A stretch of 64,000 nucleotides of DNA from Paraspadella gotoi (taxonomy: Eukaryota > Chaetognatha). Every line of letters starts with the position of its first letter. The first letter of the stretch is position 1. The translations under genes and the position numbers were made by a program. Below are positions 10,461 to 24,458 of this stretch, piece by piece. Under the pieces are notes generated by a model. The model had not been told where the DNA came from. It saw only the letters and a program-made list of their open reading frames with translations, and searched no databases. The stretch lies in NCBI GenBank assembly GCA_051294375.1, contig CM119267.1, forward strand, positions 9,263,709-9,327,708. The letters run 5' to 3'.

Positions 10461-11173
10461 ATTCCATCCGTCGAGCGATTCGCCCGGCAAAATCTATTCG
10501 TCGCTTCTCTTCTTTCGACGGTCTCGGCGACAAAAATTTGAGTTTAAAATCGACTTGGGACGATTTCTATCGTCGCAAGCCGAGCGAAGAGAAGTTCGAA
10601 TGGTTCTTGGAGACGGAAGATGTCGCTAACGAAATCCGAAAGCTCGTTGGCGACGATTACCTCACGTTCACTCAGCCACCCTTGCGTTTGGCGGATATAG
10701 GCTGCGGTACGTCCGATGTTTTTCCTACTCTTTACCGGAGTGAGTCACGACCTTTGATCCTTGACTGTGTGGACTTTTGCGAAGGGGCGGTGGCGAATTT
10801 GCAACGTCGTAGCTTTTCTGAGATTTCAACTCCGGCTAATCCCTTTTCCTCGATACGTTTTCACGTCGCCGATGCCAAACAGCTTCCTTTTGCCGACCAA
10901 TCCATCGATCTCGTTGTCGACAAAGGCCTAGGAGATGCAGTTTTGAGAAGCTCTTCTCTTGGCGAATTTTCAGCTGTAGTGGACGAATTTCTCCGGATCC
11001 TTAATCCGAAACGAGTCGGGAAGATTTTTCAAGTCAGCGACGAGGATCCCGAAGCGCGCTTGGCCCTTTGGGAAGAAGAATCGTTACGGTTGGGCATGGT
11101 TTTCTCCGCCACTTTTCGAAGTTTTACTGTTGGAAATGACCGAGAAATATTCTTTTACTACATCAAGCTTTAA
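10457..11173 (+). CDS. CSKMT: CSKMT/METTL12-like mitochondrial citrate synthase lysine methyltransferase
   Basis: 238 aa, intronless, with an R/S-rich presequence-like N-terminus (MNSIRRAIRPAKSIRRFSSF). Class I SAM-methyltransferase: motif I LADIGCGTSDV, then an acidic strand end at VDFCEGAV and motif IV-like DLVVDKGLGDAV. The block QVSDEDPEARL matches the diagnostic SDEDP of CSKMT, which methylates citrate synthase in the matrix. A start inside the previous stop (ATGA) is more like termination-reinitiation than an independent promoter. There is no T-rich acceptor before the ATG, unlike most genes in this window. EEF1A-KMT/METTL13-type enzymes are related alternatives but lack this SDEDP context. 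Confidence 0.85.
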   Translation: MNSIRRAIRPAKSIRRFSSFDGLGDKNLSLKSTWDDFYRRKPSEEKFEWFLETEDVANEIRKLVGDDYLTFTQPPLRLADIGCGTSDVFPTLYRSESRPLILDCVDFCEGAVANLQRRSFSEISTPANPFSSIRFHVADAKQLPFADQSIDLVVDKGLGDAVLRSSSLGEFSAVVDEFLRILNPKRVGKIFQVSDEDPEARLALWEEESLRLGMVFSATFRSFTVGNDREIFFYYIKL

Positions 11174-11536
11174 ATGTTAAATGATTTGATTGGAATTAAT
11201 TAAATTGTTGGACTCCCAGAACTCATTCGTTGGTTTCAAGTTTTGGGTGGTTTCAATCAGCCATTGTAATTGTATTTTATAAAATTCAGCTGTCGGTCGA
11301 CAAATTTAAAATTTATTCCAGCTCACGGACTCAAACACGAACATTTAGAAACGAAGAAAAAAGGAAATAAACTTCAAAACAGTGGATATTGCGGAACTGA
11401 TGTTATTTATTCGTTGATTTTTTTTCATTTTTAGCAGTTAAAAATAAATAAAAGTTGAAAATATATTAGTGGTTAAATTTTTTTTATCAATCATAGATGA
11501 TTGTCGATATGATTAAAAAATTTACAATTACGGTTG

Positions 11537-11763
11537 ACTAAAATCCACCAACCGTTCATCAGCGGCCATTGGTGCCGGAGGCAAGTCATTCGCCTCCCAA
11601 CCCAAAGGTCCGAGGTTCTAGCCCGGTGGGCGCCTTGCAGTTAAAAGAGACGGGGCGCTTAACCCGCCTATAACATGGTGTTACAGCCTGATCCAAAGCT
11701 CAGGGACTGCTTATATTGAACGGTTCTGTCATTAACACACATTAATAATTACTGTCTCTTCAT
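11537..11763 (+). mobile_element. tRNA-derived SINE copy (family A), copy 1 of a direct pair
   Basis: It begins near ACTAAAATCCACCAAC and runs to ACTGTCTCTTCA. It contains GCCATTGGTGCCGGAGGCAA, TTCGCCTCCCAACCC and a T-arm-like stretch around GAGGTTCTAGCCCGG, an arrangement most like tRNA-Gly. A 3' body (TGGTGTTACAGCCTGATCC) is shared by all copies. About 190 bp of spacer separates it from a second, very similar copy. Confidence 0.65.
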
Positions 11764-11952
11764 TGGTGAGCCCGACTTCCGAACACAACAGCAACAACAA
11801 CACTTTCAGGCAACATGCCTCAACCTGGCGATGCACTTTCCGCCAACAACACATCAGGCAACATGCCTCAACATGGTGACGAACTTTCCACCAACAACAA
11901 TTCACTGAAGAGACACAACAGATTTCTCCCTATGGGAGGGGGGATGTATGCT

Positions 11953-12180
11953 GGACTAAAATCCACCAACAGTTCAACAGCCATTGGTGCCGGAGGCAAG
12001 TCATTCGCCTCCCAACCCAAAGGTCCGGGGTTCTTGCCCGGTGGTCGCCTAGCAGTTAAGAGAGACAGGGCGCTTAACCCGCCTGTAACATGGTGTTACA
12101 GCCTGATCCGAAGCTCAGGGACTGCTTATATTGAACGGTTCTGTCATAAACACACATTAGTAATTACTGTCTCTTCACTA
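11953..12180 (+). mobile_element. tRNA-derived SINE copy (family A), copy 2
   Basis: Near-duplicate of 11537-11763, with a perfect T-arm-like hairpin (CCGGG / CCCGG around a 7-nt loop). The spacer between the copies contains a short duplication (AACATGCCTCAAC twice). Confidence 0.65.
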
Positions 12181-12544
12181 CCTAGGCAGTTAGAAACTCT
12201 TTTCACATTTGGTATGCCTAGTTAGTTTTAATAGTTCATAAATTACTGAAGATCATTAAAAACGCTAGATTAAAATGATTCTCCTTTAACCTTCTCATTC
12301 CGTTACAATGAATTTGATAGAAATCTTAAAGGTCAAGGATGTTCATTTTGACTTTACTAAAAGAGTTGCGCGAAGCTATCTTACTATGAAATTGGCTATC
12401 TAATTCTAAAATTTTAATTCTAATTCTAAAATTTTAAAAAATTATACATGATAGTTCCTAGTAAAAATAATAAGGAAAAAATAACAAAATTAAACCACTA
12501 TAAATAATAATAATAATATCAACAATATTATTTAAATAATTGAT

Positions 12545-13320
12545 TAAAAACGTCTAATTTGGGTTTAAGTGCAGTATATTTTTTATCGTCGCAATCGCTT
12601 TGCGTTTGCGACGATCTCGTAACGCTTTTGAGCATAAGTGGCGTAGTCATCGTTCCAACTTATCGATCGCCTTTTTGATGATTAAATTTGGGTGTTTGAA
12701 GCTGAAAATTTATATACAGCTTATCATCATCAAGGTCCTTGAAATTGGGAGAGGACAAACAAATAACAAAACAAACAAACAAATATCCTCTATTTTATTT
12801 TTTTGTCTCCATCTCTCTCTCTTTTCTCTTTTAATTATATGTAGCTTTCTCTCTCTTTTCCCCAGTCGCTGATTCCTTGGGCTCTGCAGGGGCTTTTTCT
12901 TTTTCTCTCTTTTCTTCTGCTGATTCGTCCGATTCGTCTGCTGATTCTCTCTCTCTCTGCATTTTTATTAAAAAAAAAAATGAATTAGGATTGAACTCAT
13001 AAAATTAGGCATCGCATTCGTGCATGTTATCATTTTGCTATCGCGACATCGCGTTTTTATTTCGTTCTTTCTTCTCGTCACTCTCTTTATTTTTATTTTT
13101 CTTTCTTTCCTTTCTATTCTTTCTTTCCTTTCTTTCCTTTTTATTCTTTCTTTCCTTTCTATTTTTTCTTTCCTTTCTATTCTTTCTTTTCATTCTATTC
13201 TTTCTTTATATTTATTTTTTTCTTCTTTTTCTTTCTGTTTATAAATTAATTTTCTTTTCTCAAATTTGATTTTTTTTAGTATCAAAATTTGTCGTCAATC
13301 CAGATTTTTCTTATGCGATT
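12545..13320 (+). repeat. simple-sequence and pyrimidine-rich repeats, possible family B relic
   Basis: Contains (CT)n, a TTTCTTTCCTTTCTATTC array (about 13095-13215) and a block with AATTATATGT flanked by CTCTCTC-rich sequence and GATTCGTC motifs similar to 19260-19330. Frames open here are low-complexity F/L/S peptides and not genes. Confidence 0.5.
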
Positions 13321-13448
13321 GCGACGATCCTTATGCTTTTAAGATTTTTTAAAATAGAAAACCAATATTTCGATCTTACTTGACAGATCATCGTTCAGGG
13401 TAAAAGTGAAATGAGGGAAAAAAAGAGAGCTAAGAAAGAGAGAGAGAG

Positions 13449-15075
13449 ATGGATGATACATTTTCCACCATTCAAGACAACCGACATTCACGCAGAGACC
13501 TCCGAAGCGAGTCAACATACACTGACCCCTTTGAATATTTTAAGGAGGCTCTTAATTCTGTTCACCCAAGCATAAAATTTACAAAAGAGCTTGAAAGGAA
13601 TGGTCAACTGCCTTTCCTTGATGTCCTTATATCTAGAAAAGACGATGGAACAATTGAAAACTCAGTGTACAGGAAACCAACTAATACGAATGTAATCAAG
13701 CCGCATTCTTGCCATCGCCCAATAATCAATACATGAACCTTTAAAGGTGAAATGTGTAGAGCGGTCAGATTATGTTTAACTGATGAAGCAATTGCAAATG
13801 AAAAAAAGTTTGTGCACAAAATGTTTGACAATGGCCAAAACGAAAGTTGGAAAAAATCGCAAAATAAATAATCACAAACCATCAAAAAAGAATGATACTG
13901 GGCCGCGGAAATAGCGCTGCATGAAACAAAAAACCTTTTTGCAATTCTTCCATTTCATAATGATGACAACATACAGCTTCGTCCAAATGCCACATTGCCC
14001 TATGTTCCAGGGGTGACCCAGCAATTGCAGCGCGTTTTTGCCAAAGCGGGGGCAAACCTTTTTAGTAAAAGTGGACAGTGTGGTGACTTAATAACGAATA
14101 TTTGGAAAAACTTGAAGCGTGTTTTTTGTGTGATAAGTAAAACGTATATTAATGAAAAACAGAGTAAAAAGCAATAACGGAAAAAATAACAACAACAACT
14201 ACGTATTTACATTGGCTAAAAAAAGGTCAGCCATAACAATTAATTTCAGGTCCAATGGTCGAATGGTCATTCCTGCTGACCCTTACGGGTCGCAAAGTAG
14301 AAAGACTTCGTCGTCGTCTTCGTCGTTGTATTTGTCGTCTTTGTTATCGTCGTCGTTTTTGCCTGAACTATTTGAGCTTCCAAACATCCCCCCCCAAGCG
14401 CTGTCGTCGACTTGGTTGACGTCAGTGGTGACTGGTCGTGGCTCAAATTCTTCCACATCGTCGATTGGTTCCAGCATTGTCGGGAGTGGCAGGCGTTTGC
14501 AGCATCTCGTAGGCTGAAAACGGGTTGGTCTTGATAGTCTATTTTTGGGCGCGTTACGGACGGTGGATGGAACACTACGCCTGGGATGGTGTGTTCCCCC
14601 TCTGAGCCAATGGATTTGGCTGACGGATGGTGGACGTGAGGCGGTGTGAATATACCGCCACAACAGACCCTCTCTAATATCTTTTGTTCAAAGAACAATT
14701 CAAAGCCTGACACGCTGAAAGGCAAAGGCGTTTATCGGTTCACCTGCTCATGCAGTCCAAAAGCAGTTTGTCGGTGAAACTAGATGAAGCTTCGATACCC
14801 GTACTGCAGAGCATAAAAGAGCGGTTGACACTGGAAAGTGGGGCCATTTGGGCCTGGCCCAGCATCGTCAAGCACCGCTCAGTGCTCAGCCCCATTCGAC
14901 TGGACGCCGGACATTCTCTCACGTCCACGCATCAAAGACCCATCGATCCTTAGCCACCACCTAAAGGTGGAAGAGGCCTTGTAAATCCGACGCCTCGATT
15001 GTGTCCCGGGCAGAGACCTCATTGTCGCCTATACCTGGATATTGAGGTTAAAGAGCCGAAATCCATGAAGGGTAT
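13449..15075 (+). mobile_element. decayed Penelope-like retroelement (RT tail and GIY-YIG endonuclease remnants)
   Basis: 13449-13735 reads as the end of a reverse transcriptase: the catalytic motif-C remnant MDDTF, then HPSIKFT.E.E..GQLPFLDVLISRK and YRKPT, blocks seen in Penelope-like elements. 13995-14060 gives LPYVPGVTQQLQRV, the post-RT linker. 14727-15000 contains GIY-YIG pieces: GVYRFTCSCSP, then in shifted frames FVGETR, FDTRTAEHKRAV and DPSILSHHLKVEEAL. Stops and frameshifts separate the pieces, and about 500 bp of unrelated repeat (14170-14700) sits between RT and endonuclease. It is inactive. No 5' RT half was found upstream. Confidence 0.75.
14562..14666 (+). repeat. interspersed repeat family C, copy 1
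   Basis: It begins GTGGATGGAAC and ends in the hairpin GGCGGTGTGAATATACCGCC, then ACAACAG. The same roughly 105-bp unit, about 85% identical by eye, lies at 21544-21647 in COX7A intron 2. This copy lies inside the decayed Penelope-like element. Confidence 0.6.
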
Positions 15076-16771
15076 AGGTTCCCAACTGATGACCTTCCCA
15101 TTGTATAAACTTAAAAGATAAAAAATATTCAAAAAAGAAATAATTAAAAAATAGGATAAAGAAAAAATGTGATTTTTCATTAAAGTATTTTAAAATTATA
15201 TTCATGACATAAAGACCTTTCCCCCAGTATGTATCCCTATCAGGACATACAATTTCTACATGGTAATCTTATCCCTATTGGTAAAGAAAATCATATATAA
15301 CTTTGGTCCCCCTCAAAAACTTATCCATTCCCACCCCTTTCTGTTCAGCCTCTTAGGTATTATGATTTTTCATTAATGACTTTCTTACAGAAATGATGTG
15401 TGATATCTATTAGAAAACTAGGACAGATTGTAATCTAACCTTGTGTTGAATAGATGTTCCCTGTATTGTCATAAGACAACACTGACTTCCCCTCCCCAAA
15501 TTGAGTTATTAGATATAATGATAAGTAAAATTTTTTTAAGAAAGAAAGCAATATAAATTTGATTAAATAATATAGATTAAATACTAAATCCTTCATAAAA
15601 TAGAAAAATAGAAAATAGTGAAACAAGTAATTTGCAAATTTTCATATATGAAAACCAGAACCGGCAAATTATTTACATATTTTTAAATGATCACGTGACT
15701 ATATAACTTATATTATAAGTAAAAAAAATACAATATTTATATTCTTTAAAATTTTGTTAAACCCCCCAAAAAATACTTAATACTCTTTGTACCTTATTAT
15801 TAAGGATTCACGAGGTAAAAACTAAGATTTCTGTAATATAAATAAGGTTAAGTATCAAAATTTTGTTTATAATTAATAACATAAAGGCTTCTAAAATATA
15901 TTAAATATATTAATGATTATTGATTGTTCTCTATCATTTATTTGATTAATCTTGTGAATTTTATTCCGGTCAACCTTTTTTGGTTTTTATGGTTCCAATG
16001 TATGGATCAGACAAAAAAAACAAATAGAAGAGGTCGTTAAGAGAGAGCTAGTGTGGTTATTGATTTTTGGTAGATCTAAAAATAAGTAAACTTTCGATTA
16101 AAGATATTCAGATCTTCAATAGTACAGATCCCCTCGATGTAAAATAATTGATAATAGCTTGAAAACTTACTCCTCTTGAACAATTTTCTAAATTGGGTGT
16201 CGAAATATATTTTTGGCAGTTAAATTATTCCCAAAATTTCGTCACAAATTTGTTTCGAGAAAAGATTAATGCATAAATCGAGTAAAATTGTAGTGCTTCC
16301 TAGACGTGTTCGCTGTATAAAAGTAAACGATATGTTTGAAACAAATTTAACATACCGTAAAAATCAAGGTTCATTTCGAAATCGTTATTATTGGCCGACT
16401 CTTCGAAAATGTAATTTAATTTTTTCCGCTTTTCAGAAACGTCTTTTGTCTGAAAGCGAAACGTGAGACTGAAGGTGACGCATAGGGTTCAAACAAACCA
16501 ACTCGCCTTGCCCTGGCGTTTTGCTTTCATAGTTGACCTTATCGTTCTCACATGATTTATAAATCCAAAAAGACTTTATTTTATCGCCAAATGTTTTATT
16601 AATGTTTCTTTTTAATGTTCCAATTAACAAAGCGACCATTTTCGCCATATCAAGCGGTTTCTTTGATTGGCCCACCTTGTGGCAAAATCTCCCGTTTTTG
16701 GATCTGAGGATGAATCCGCCGGCCACGTGAGATGTGACTCTGGCCGTATCCAATTCTTTGTCGACGCAAAA

Positions 16772-21031
<4,260 letters not shown>

Positions 21032-21131
21032 TTCACAACTTATTTTATTAAACTGCATTTATTTTGTTGTTCTTACGTTTTTTTGATTAATGTTTTTTTA
21101 TATTTTTAGCTGGCCCATTAAAAGAAAAAAA

Positions 21132-21761
21132 ATGTCCAAGGCAGTGGGATTGAATGTGGCGCCACCAGAGGGCCAACTTCCAAAGAGTAAGTTTATTTAT
21201 ATGATTATTTGTAATTTTGTAATATATTTTTTAAGGTGGGTATTTTTTTCATATATTTAGATTTTAGAATTCCTGCTCGGCTCGCGAAAACTCGAGAATT
21301 ACAAAAACTGTTTATAGAGGCTGATGGGAAGGTCCCTATACATCTCGTGCGGGGGGCAAGGGATGTAATTCCCTACAGGTAATCGTTGAACATCAAAATT
21401 TTGGTAATATGGCAACAGCCGGGTTGCCCGTGATGCCCATTGGGATGGGGCATCTCACTGTTGGCTTTGGGGGCTTCCGAACCTCAGTGAAGCCAACTGT
21501 CACTGGCGCAGTTACGCTAGGACTGTCTCGCTTTGACAACTCTGTGGATGGAACGCAACGCTTTGGATGGTGCGTTCCCCCTCTGTGCCAATGGGATTGG
21601 CTGAATGAAGCAGGACATGAGGCGGTGTGAATATACCGCCACAATAGCTTTATTATTGTATTTGTTTTTGCTTTTATCGCAGGGCGACGCTCGCTTTATC
21701 TGGTATTGGAATGGTATATTTCTCCTACGCCTTGTATAGAATGGCATACGGAATCAAATAG
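21132..21761 (+). CDS. COX7A2: cytochrome c oxidase subunit 7A
   Basis: Three exons, 21132-21186, 21261-21378 and 21683-21761 (83 aa). The conserved core reads ELQKLFIEADGKVPIHLVRG, then a YR turn and one TM helix (ATLALSGIGMVYFSYALYRM), the standard COX7A layout in complex IV of the inner mitochondrial membrane. The start MSKAVGLNVAPPE is not an obvious presequence; COX7A2L (supercomplex factor) is an alternative, but the extended N-terminus of COX7A2L is absent. A T-rich acceptor-like site (AG 21108-21109) lies 22 nt before the ATG, only 78 nt after the ECD stop. Intron 2 hosts a family C repeat. Confidence 0.9.
21544..21647 (+). repeat. interspersed repeat family C, copy 2, in COX7A intron 2
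   Basis: Counterpart of 14562-14666. It ends in the same GGCGGTGTGAATATACCGCC hairpin, here followed by ACAATAG. Sequence upstream (about 21405-21543: GGGTTGCCCGTGATGCCCAT and so on) probably belongs to the same insertion, since the intron is otherwise unusually long (304 nt). Confidence 0.6.
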
Positions 21762-21960
21762 CTGGAGTTCCAAGACATAAATTCAAATGTATATGCTTCT
21801 AAAAGCGTCCGATCTATGTAGGGCAAACTTATGACAAGAAAACATTTCATTGGGATGATTGGCAGTCATAAAAATTTGTATCTATTTAACATTATCGAGT
21901 GAACGTCCTATGAATATTTTTCTTTGGCAGGATGTGACATTAAAATCAGCTCTCTTCACA

Positions 21961-23250
21961 ATGTGGTCGTTCGCATCGTTCTTACTTTTTTTACTCGTTT
22001 GTTCGTTCGCAGCGACTCTGTGCGAAGACAATTTAAGATTAGTGCAAGTTTTGTTTCGCCACGGAGATAGAACTCCCAATCGCCCGTGGGGTCCCAACGA
22101 CCCCAATGGGGAGGACGTCTGGCCTCAAGGATGGGGTCAGCTTACTCGCACGGGGAAGCTGCAGATGTTCAGGCTCGGAGAAGTAATTAAAAATCGATAT
22201 CGTGGTTTTTTGTCGAAAGATTACGTCAATCGAGAAATCTACGTCATGTCTACGGGACGCGATCGAGCTCTCATGTCCGCGCAGTCGCTGCTCGCCGGGA
22301 TGTATCCCCCCGCCGATGATGAAAGATTTCACTCTTCCGTCGCTTGGCAACCGATTCCGGTTCACTCTAATACCATAGACGAGGATTGGGTTATGCGGCC
22401 AACGAAGGTTTGCCCTGAAACAGCCGATGAGTATTTCGATGATTTTTTGAGAGATAGCCAAGAAATCCATGACCATATCGAGACTCATAGAACTTTTATC
22501 GAACGTTTGACTAAAAATGCGGGACTGTACAAAGAAGGATCTGACGTGAAAAACTTGAAAAAGATGTGGAAGTTAGGCGGAAACTTGCACATTGCTCGAA
22601 GGTACAACAAAACACTTCCTTCTTGGGCCGACTGTAAAACCATCGACAAACTCGTGCAGCTCAGAGTGAAAAAGTTCGAATCTCAAGCTCACGCTTCGCC
22701 ACGACTTACCGGCGGCACGCTGCTCGGCCGTCTCCTGAGAAATATGAAGGACTTCTCCACAGGCTCCCTTCGCCCGAAGGATCACGGACAAAAGGAGAGT
22801 GGAATTACCCCTATGAAGCCTCTCAAATTGATGTTGTTCTCTGGACACGACAGCAACATCGTTTTTCTGTTAGGGGCTATGGGCCTGTTTACAAAGCCTT
22901 TCTGGCCGAGTTACGGTTCCGCCGTATTTTTTGAACTGCGCGAATTGACTCACGACGGTCATTCCGTAACAATATTCTTGATGAACGGCTTGGAATCGGA
23001 ATTCGAAGAGTTATCCATTCCGGGATGCTCCAGCCCGTGCTCTTTACAGCGTCTTATCGATCGGTACGAATCAACGGCAGTTTGGTCTAAGGATGAGTTC
23101 CAATCGCTTTGTCATCGGGACAATCTTTATTCTTGGGGTTTTCTTGTTTTAGAGTTTTTGCGGAGATTTCCTTTAGAACTATCTTTTTCTATCCTCTTGT
23201 CTTTCGTTCTCTATGTGCTTATCGCTCGTCTTAAAAAATTCAAATCTTGA
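21961..23250 (+). CDS. ACP2: lysosomal-type histidine acid phosphatase
   Basis: 429 aa, intronless. The start at 21961 begins a clean signal peptide (MWSFASFLLFLLVCSFAATL); an ATG at 21910 lies before an acceptor-like TTTCTTTGGCAG (AG 21929-21930), so it is probably not used. The catalytic RHGDRTP is at about 33-39 and the partner HD in FSGHDSNI. PGCSSPC near the C-terminus matches the disulfide region of ACP2/ACPP. A C-terminal TM helix (ILLSFVLYVLIA) and short basic tail fit lysosomal acid phosphatase, which reaches lysosomes as a type I membrane protein. Length equals the human protein within a few residues. Confidence 0.92.
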   Translation: MWSFASFLLFLLVCSFAATLCEDNLRLVQVLFRHGDRTPNRPWGPNDPNGEDVWPQGWGQLTRTGKLQMFRLGEVIKNRYRGFLSKDYVNREIYVMSTGRDRALMSAQSLLAGMYPPADDERFHSSVAWQPIPVHSNTIDEDWVMRPTKVCPETADEYFDDFLRDSQEIHDHIETHRTFIERLTKNAGLYKEGSDVKNLKKMWKLGGNLHIARRYNKTLPSWADCKTIDKLVQLRVKKFESQAHASPRLTGGTLLGRLLRNMKDFSTGSLRPKDHGQKESGITPMKPLKLMLFSGHDSNIVFLLGAMGLFTKPFWPSYGSAVFFELRELTHDGHSVTIFLMNGLESEFEELSIPGCSSPCSLQRLIDRYESTAVWSKDEFQSLCHRDNLYSWGFLVLEFLRRFPLELSFSILLSFVLYVLIARLKKFKS

Positions 23251-23363
23251 ATTTTTATTTTTGGCTATTGATTGAACACTTTGTCAGTTTTAATTATTTA
23301 TCATGGTAAAAATAACGGTTACTTTTCTTTCCAGTAAAAGGTTTTCTTTAAAGTTAAGATAAA

Positions 23364-24275
23364 ATGGCTCCGAAGCATAACAACCAGATTCAGAATGCCC
23401 ACTTCAAGAAGGATTGGCAGAACCGCGTGCGCACTTGGTTCAATCAGCCTGCTCGCAAAATTCGCCGTGCTAAGGCCAGGAAGGCCAAGGCCGCGAGCAT
23501 TGCTCCTAGGCCAACCTCGGCACTGAGGCCAATCGTGCGGTATGTCCCAGTCGTCTCGAGCAACCTCGGATAATGGATATTTAAAAATTTTAAAAAAATG
23601 TTTTGTCAGGTGCCCCACTATAAAGTACAACAAGAAGCAGCGTCTCGGTCGCGGTTTCACGCTCGAAGAGATCAAGGCCGCCGGTCTCAACAAGAACTTT
23701 GCTCGGTAATAGAGATCATCTAGCGCTCCACCTTTTTTTTCGCCTTTAATTGAGAATTTTATGTTTGTTAGTTCTATTGGCATCGCGGTCGATTATCGAC
23801 GCCGTAACAAGAGCGTGGAGTCGCTGCAAAAGAACATTCAGCGGCTGAAGGAGTACCGCTCCAAGCTCATCCTCTTCCCGAAGAAGATGTCGAAGCCCCA
23901 GAAGGGCGACGCCACCAAGGAGGAAATGGATGTCGCCACTCAAGTCAAGGTGGTGCTTAAAAATTCAATTGAGTGCGAAAAATGAGCGTCATTGACGGAA
24001 TTTATCTTTTGCAGTCGAAGGAGATCATCCCGGTGGTGGAGGTGGATGCCGCCGAGGCTCCGCGGGAGATCACGGAGGAGGAGGCCAAGTTCTCCGCCTA
24101 TCAGACGTTGCGCAAGGCCAGGGCGAACAAGAGGCTGCACAAGGTTTTTCTTTATTTTCTAATTTTATGAAGAAAAAAAATTGATGGTTAAGATTCTGAT
24201 TTTGCTTCGCAGTTCCGCGTTATGAAGGCCAAGAAACGCGCCGAAGAAGAGAAGAGCGCGCCCAAGAAGAAGTAG
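23364..24275 (+). CDS. RPL13: 60S ribosomal protein L13 (eL13)
   Basis: Five exons, 23364-23539, 23610-23705, 23772-23949, 24015-24143 and 24213-24275 (213 aa; human 211). It begins [20 protein letters not shown] and contains [20 protein letters not shown] and [14 protein letters not shown], all diagnostic for eL13, with a lysine-rich tail. All introns are 63-70 nt. A strong acceptor-like TTTTCTTTCCAG ends at 23334, 29 nt before the ATG, with no paired donor visible in the short gap after ACP2. Confidence 0.97.
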
Positions 24276-24458
24276 AGGATTCAATTATATTCGGAGTCAT
24301 TGGGGGATTCTTTTATGTCAGCGATTATAAAATATTGAAATTTGTTTAACTGTTTGGGTTCAATTCATAATTTCTCCCGTTACATTTGAAAAAAAAGGCT
24401 TATTTCTTTCTCAGTTATAGGTTAATTTAAACAAGTTCGTACAACTGACATTAGCAAC

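Larger units (their letters stand above)
11174..16771 (+). other. 5.6 kb gene-free block rich in repeats
   Basis: No intact gene was found on either strand. Contents in order: AT-rich spacer, two direct SINE copies (11537-12180), AT-rich sequence, pyrimidine-rich simple repeats (12780-13260), a broken Penelope-like element (13449-15075) interrupted by other repeat sequence, then AT-rich sequence (15100-16600) in which I see nothing. It separates the first gene group from ECD and is the only large gene desert of the window. Confidence 0.7.

Noticed and set aside
11815-12225. 136-codon frame starting MPQPGDALSANN
   Set aside because: It crosses a SINE copy and a short duplication; the protein is the translation of repeat sequence.
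13020-13269. Phe/Leu/Ser-rich open frames
   Set aside because: Products of the pyrimidine-rich TTTCTTTCC simple repeat; no coding character.
14267-14725. Minus-strand frames of 126-152 codons
   Set aside because: They lie within the repeat that interrupts the Penelope relic; the Thr-rich stretch is antisense of a GTC-type simple repeat.
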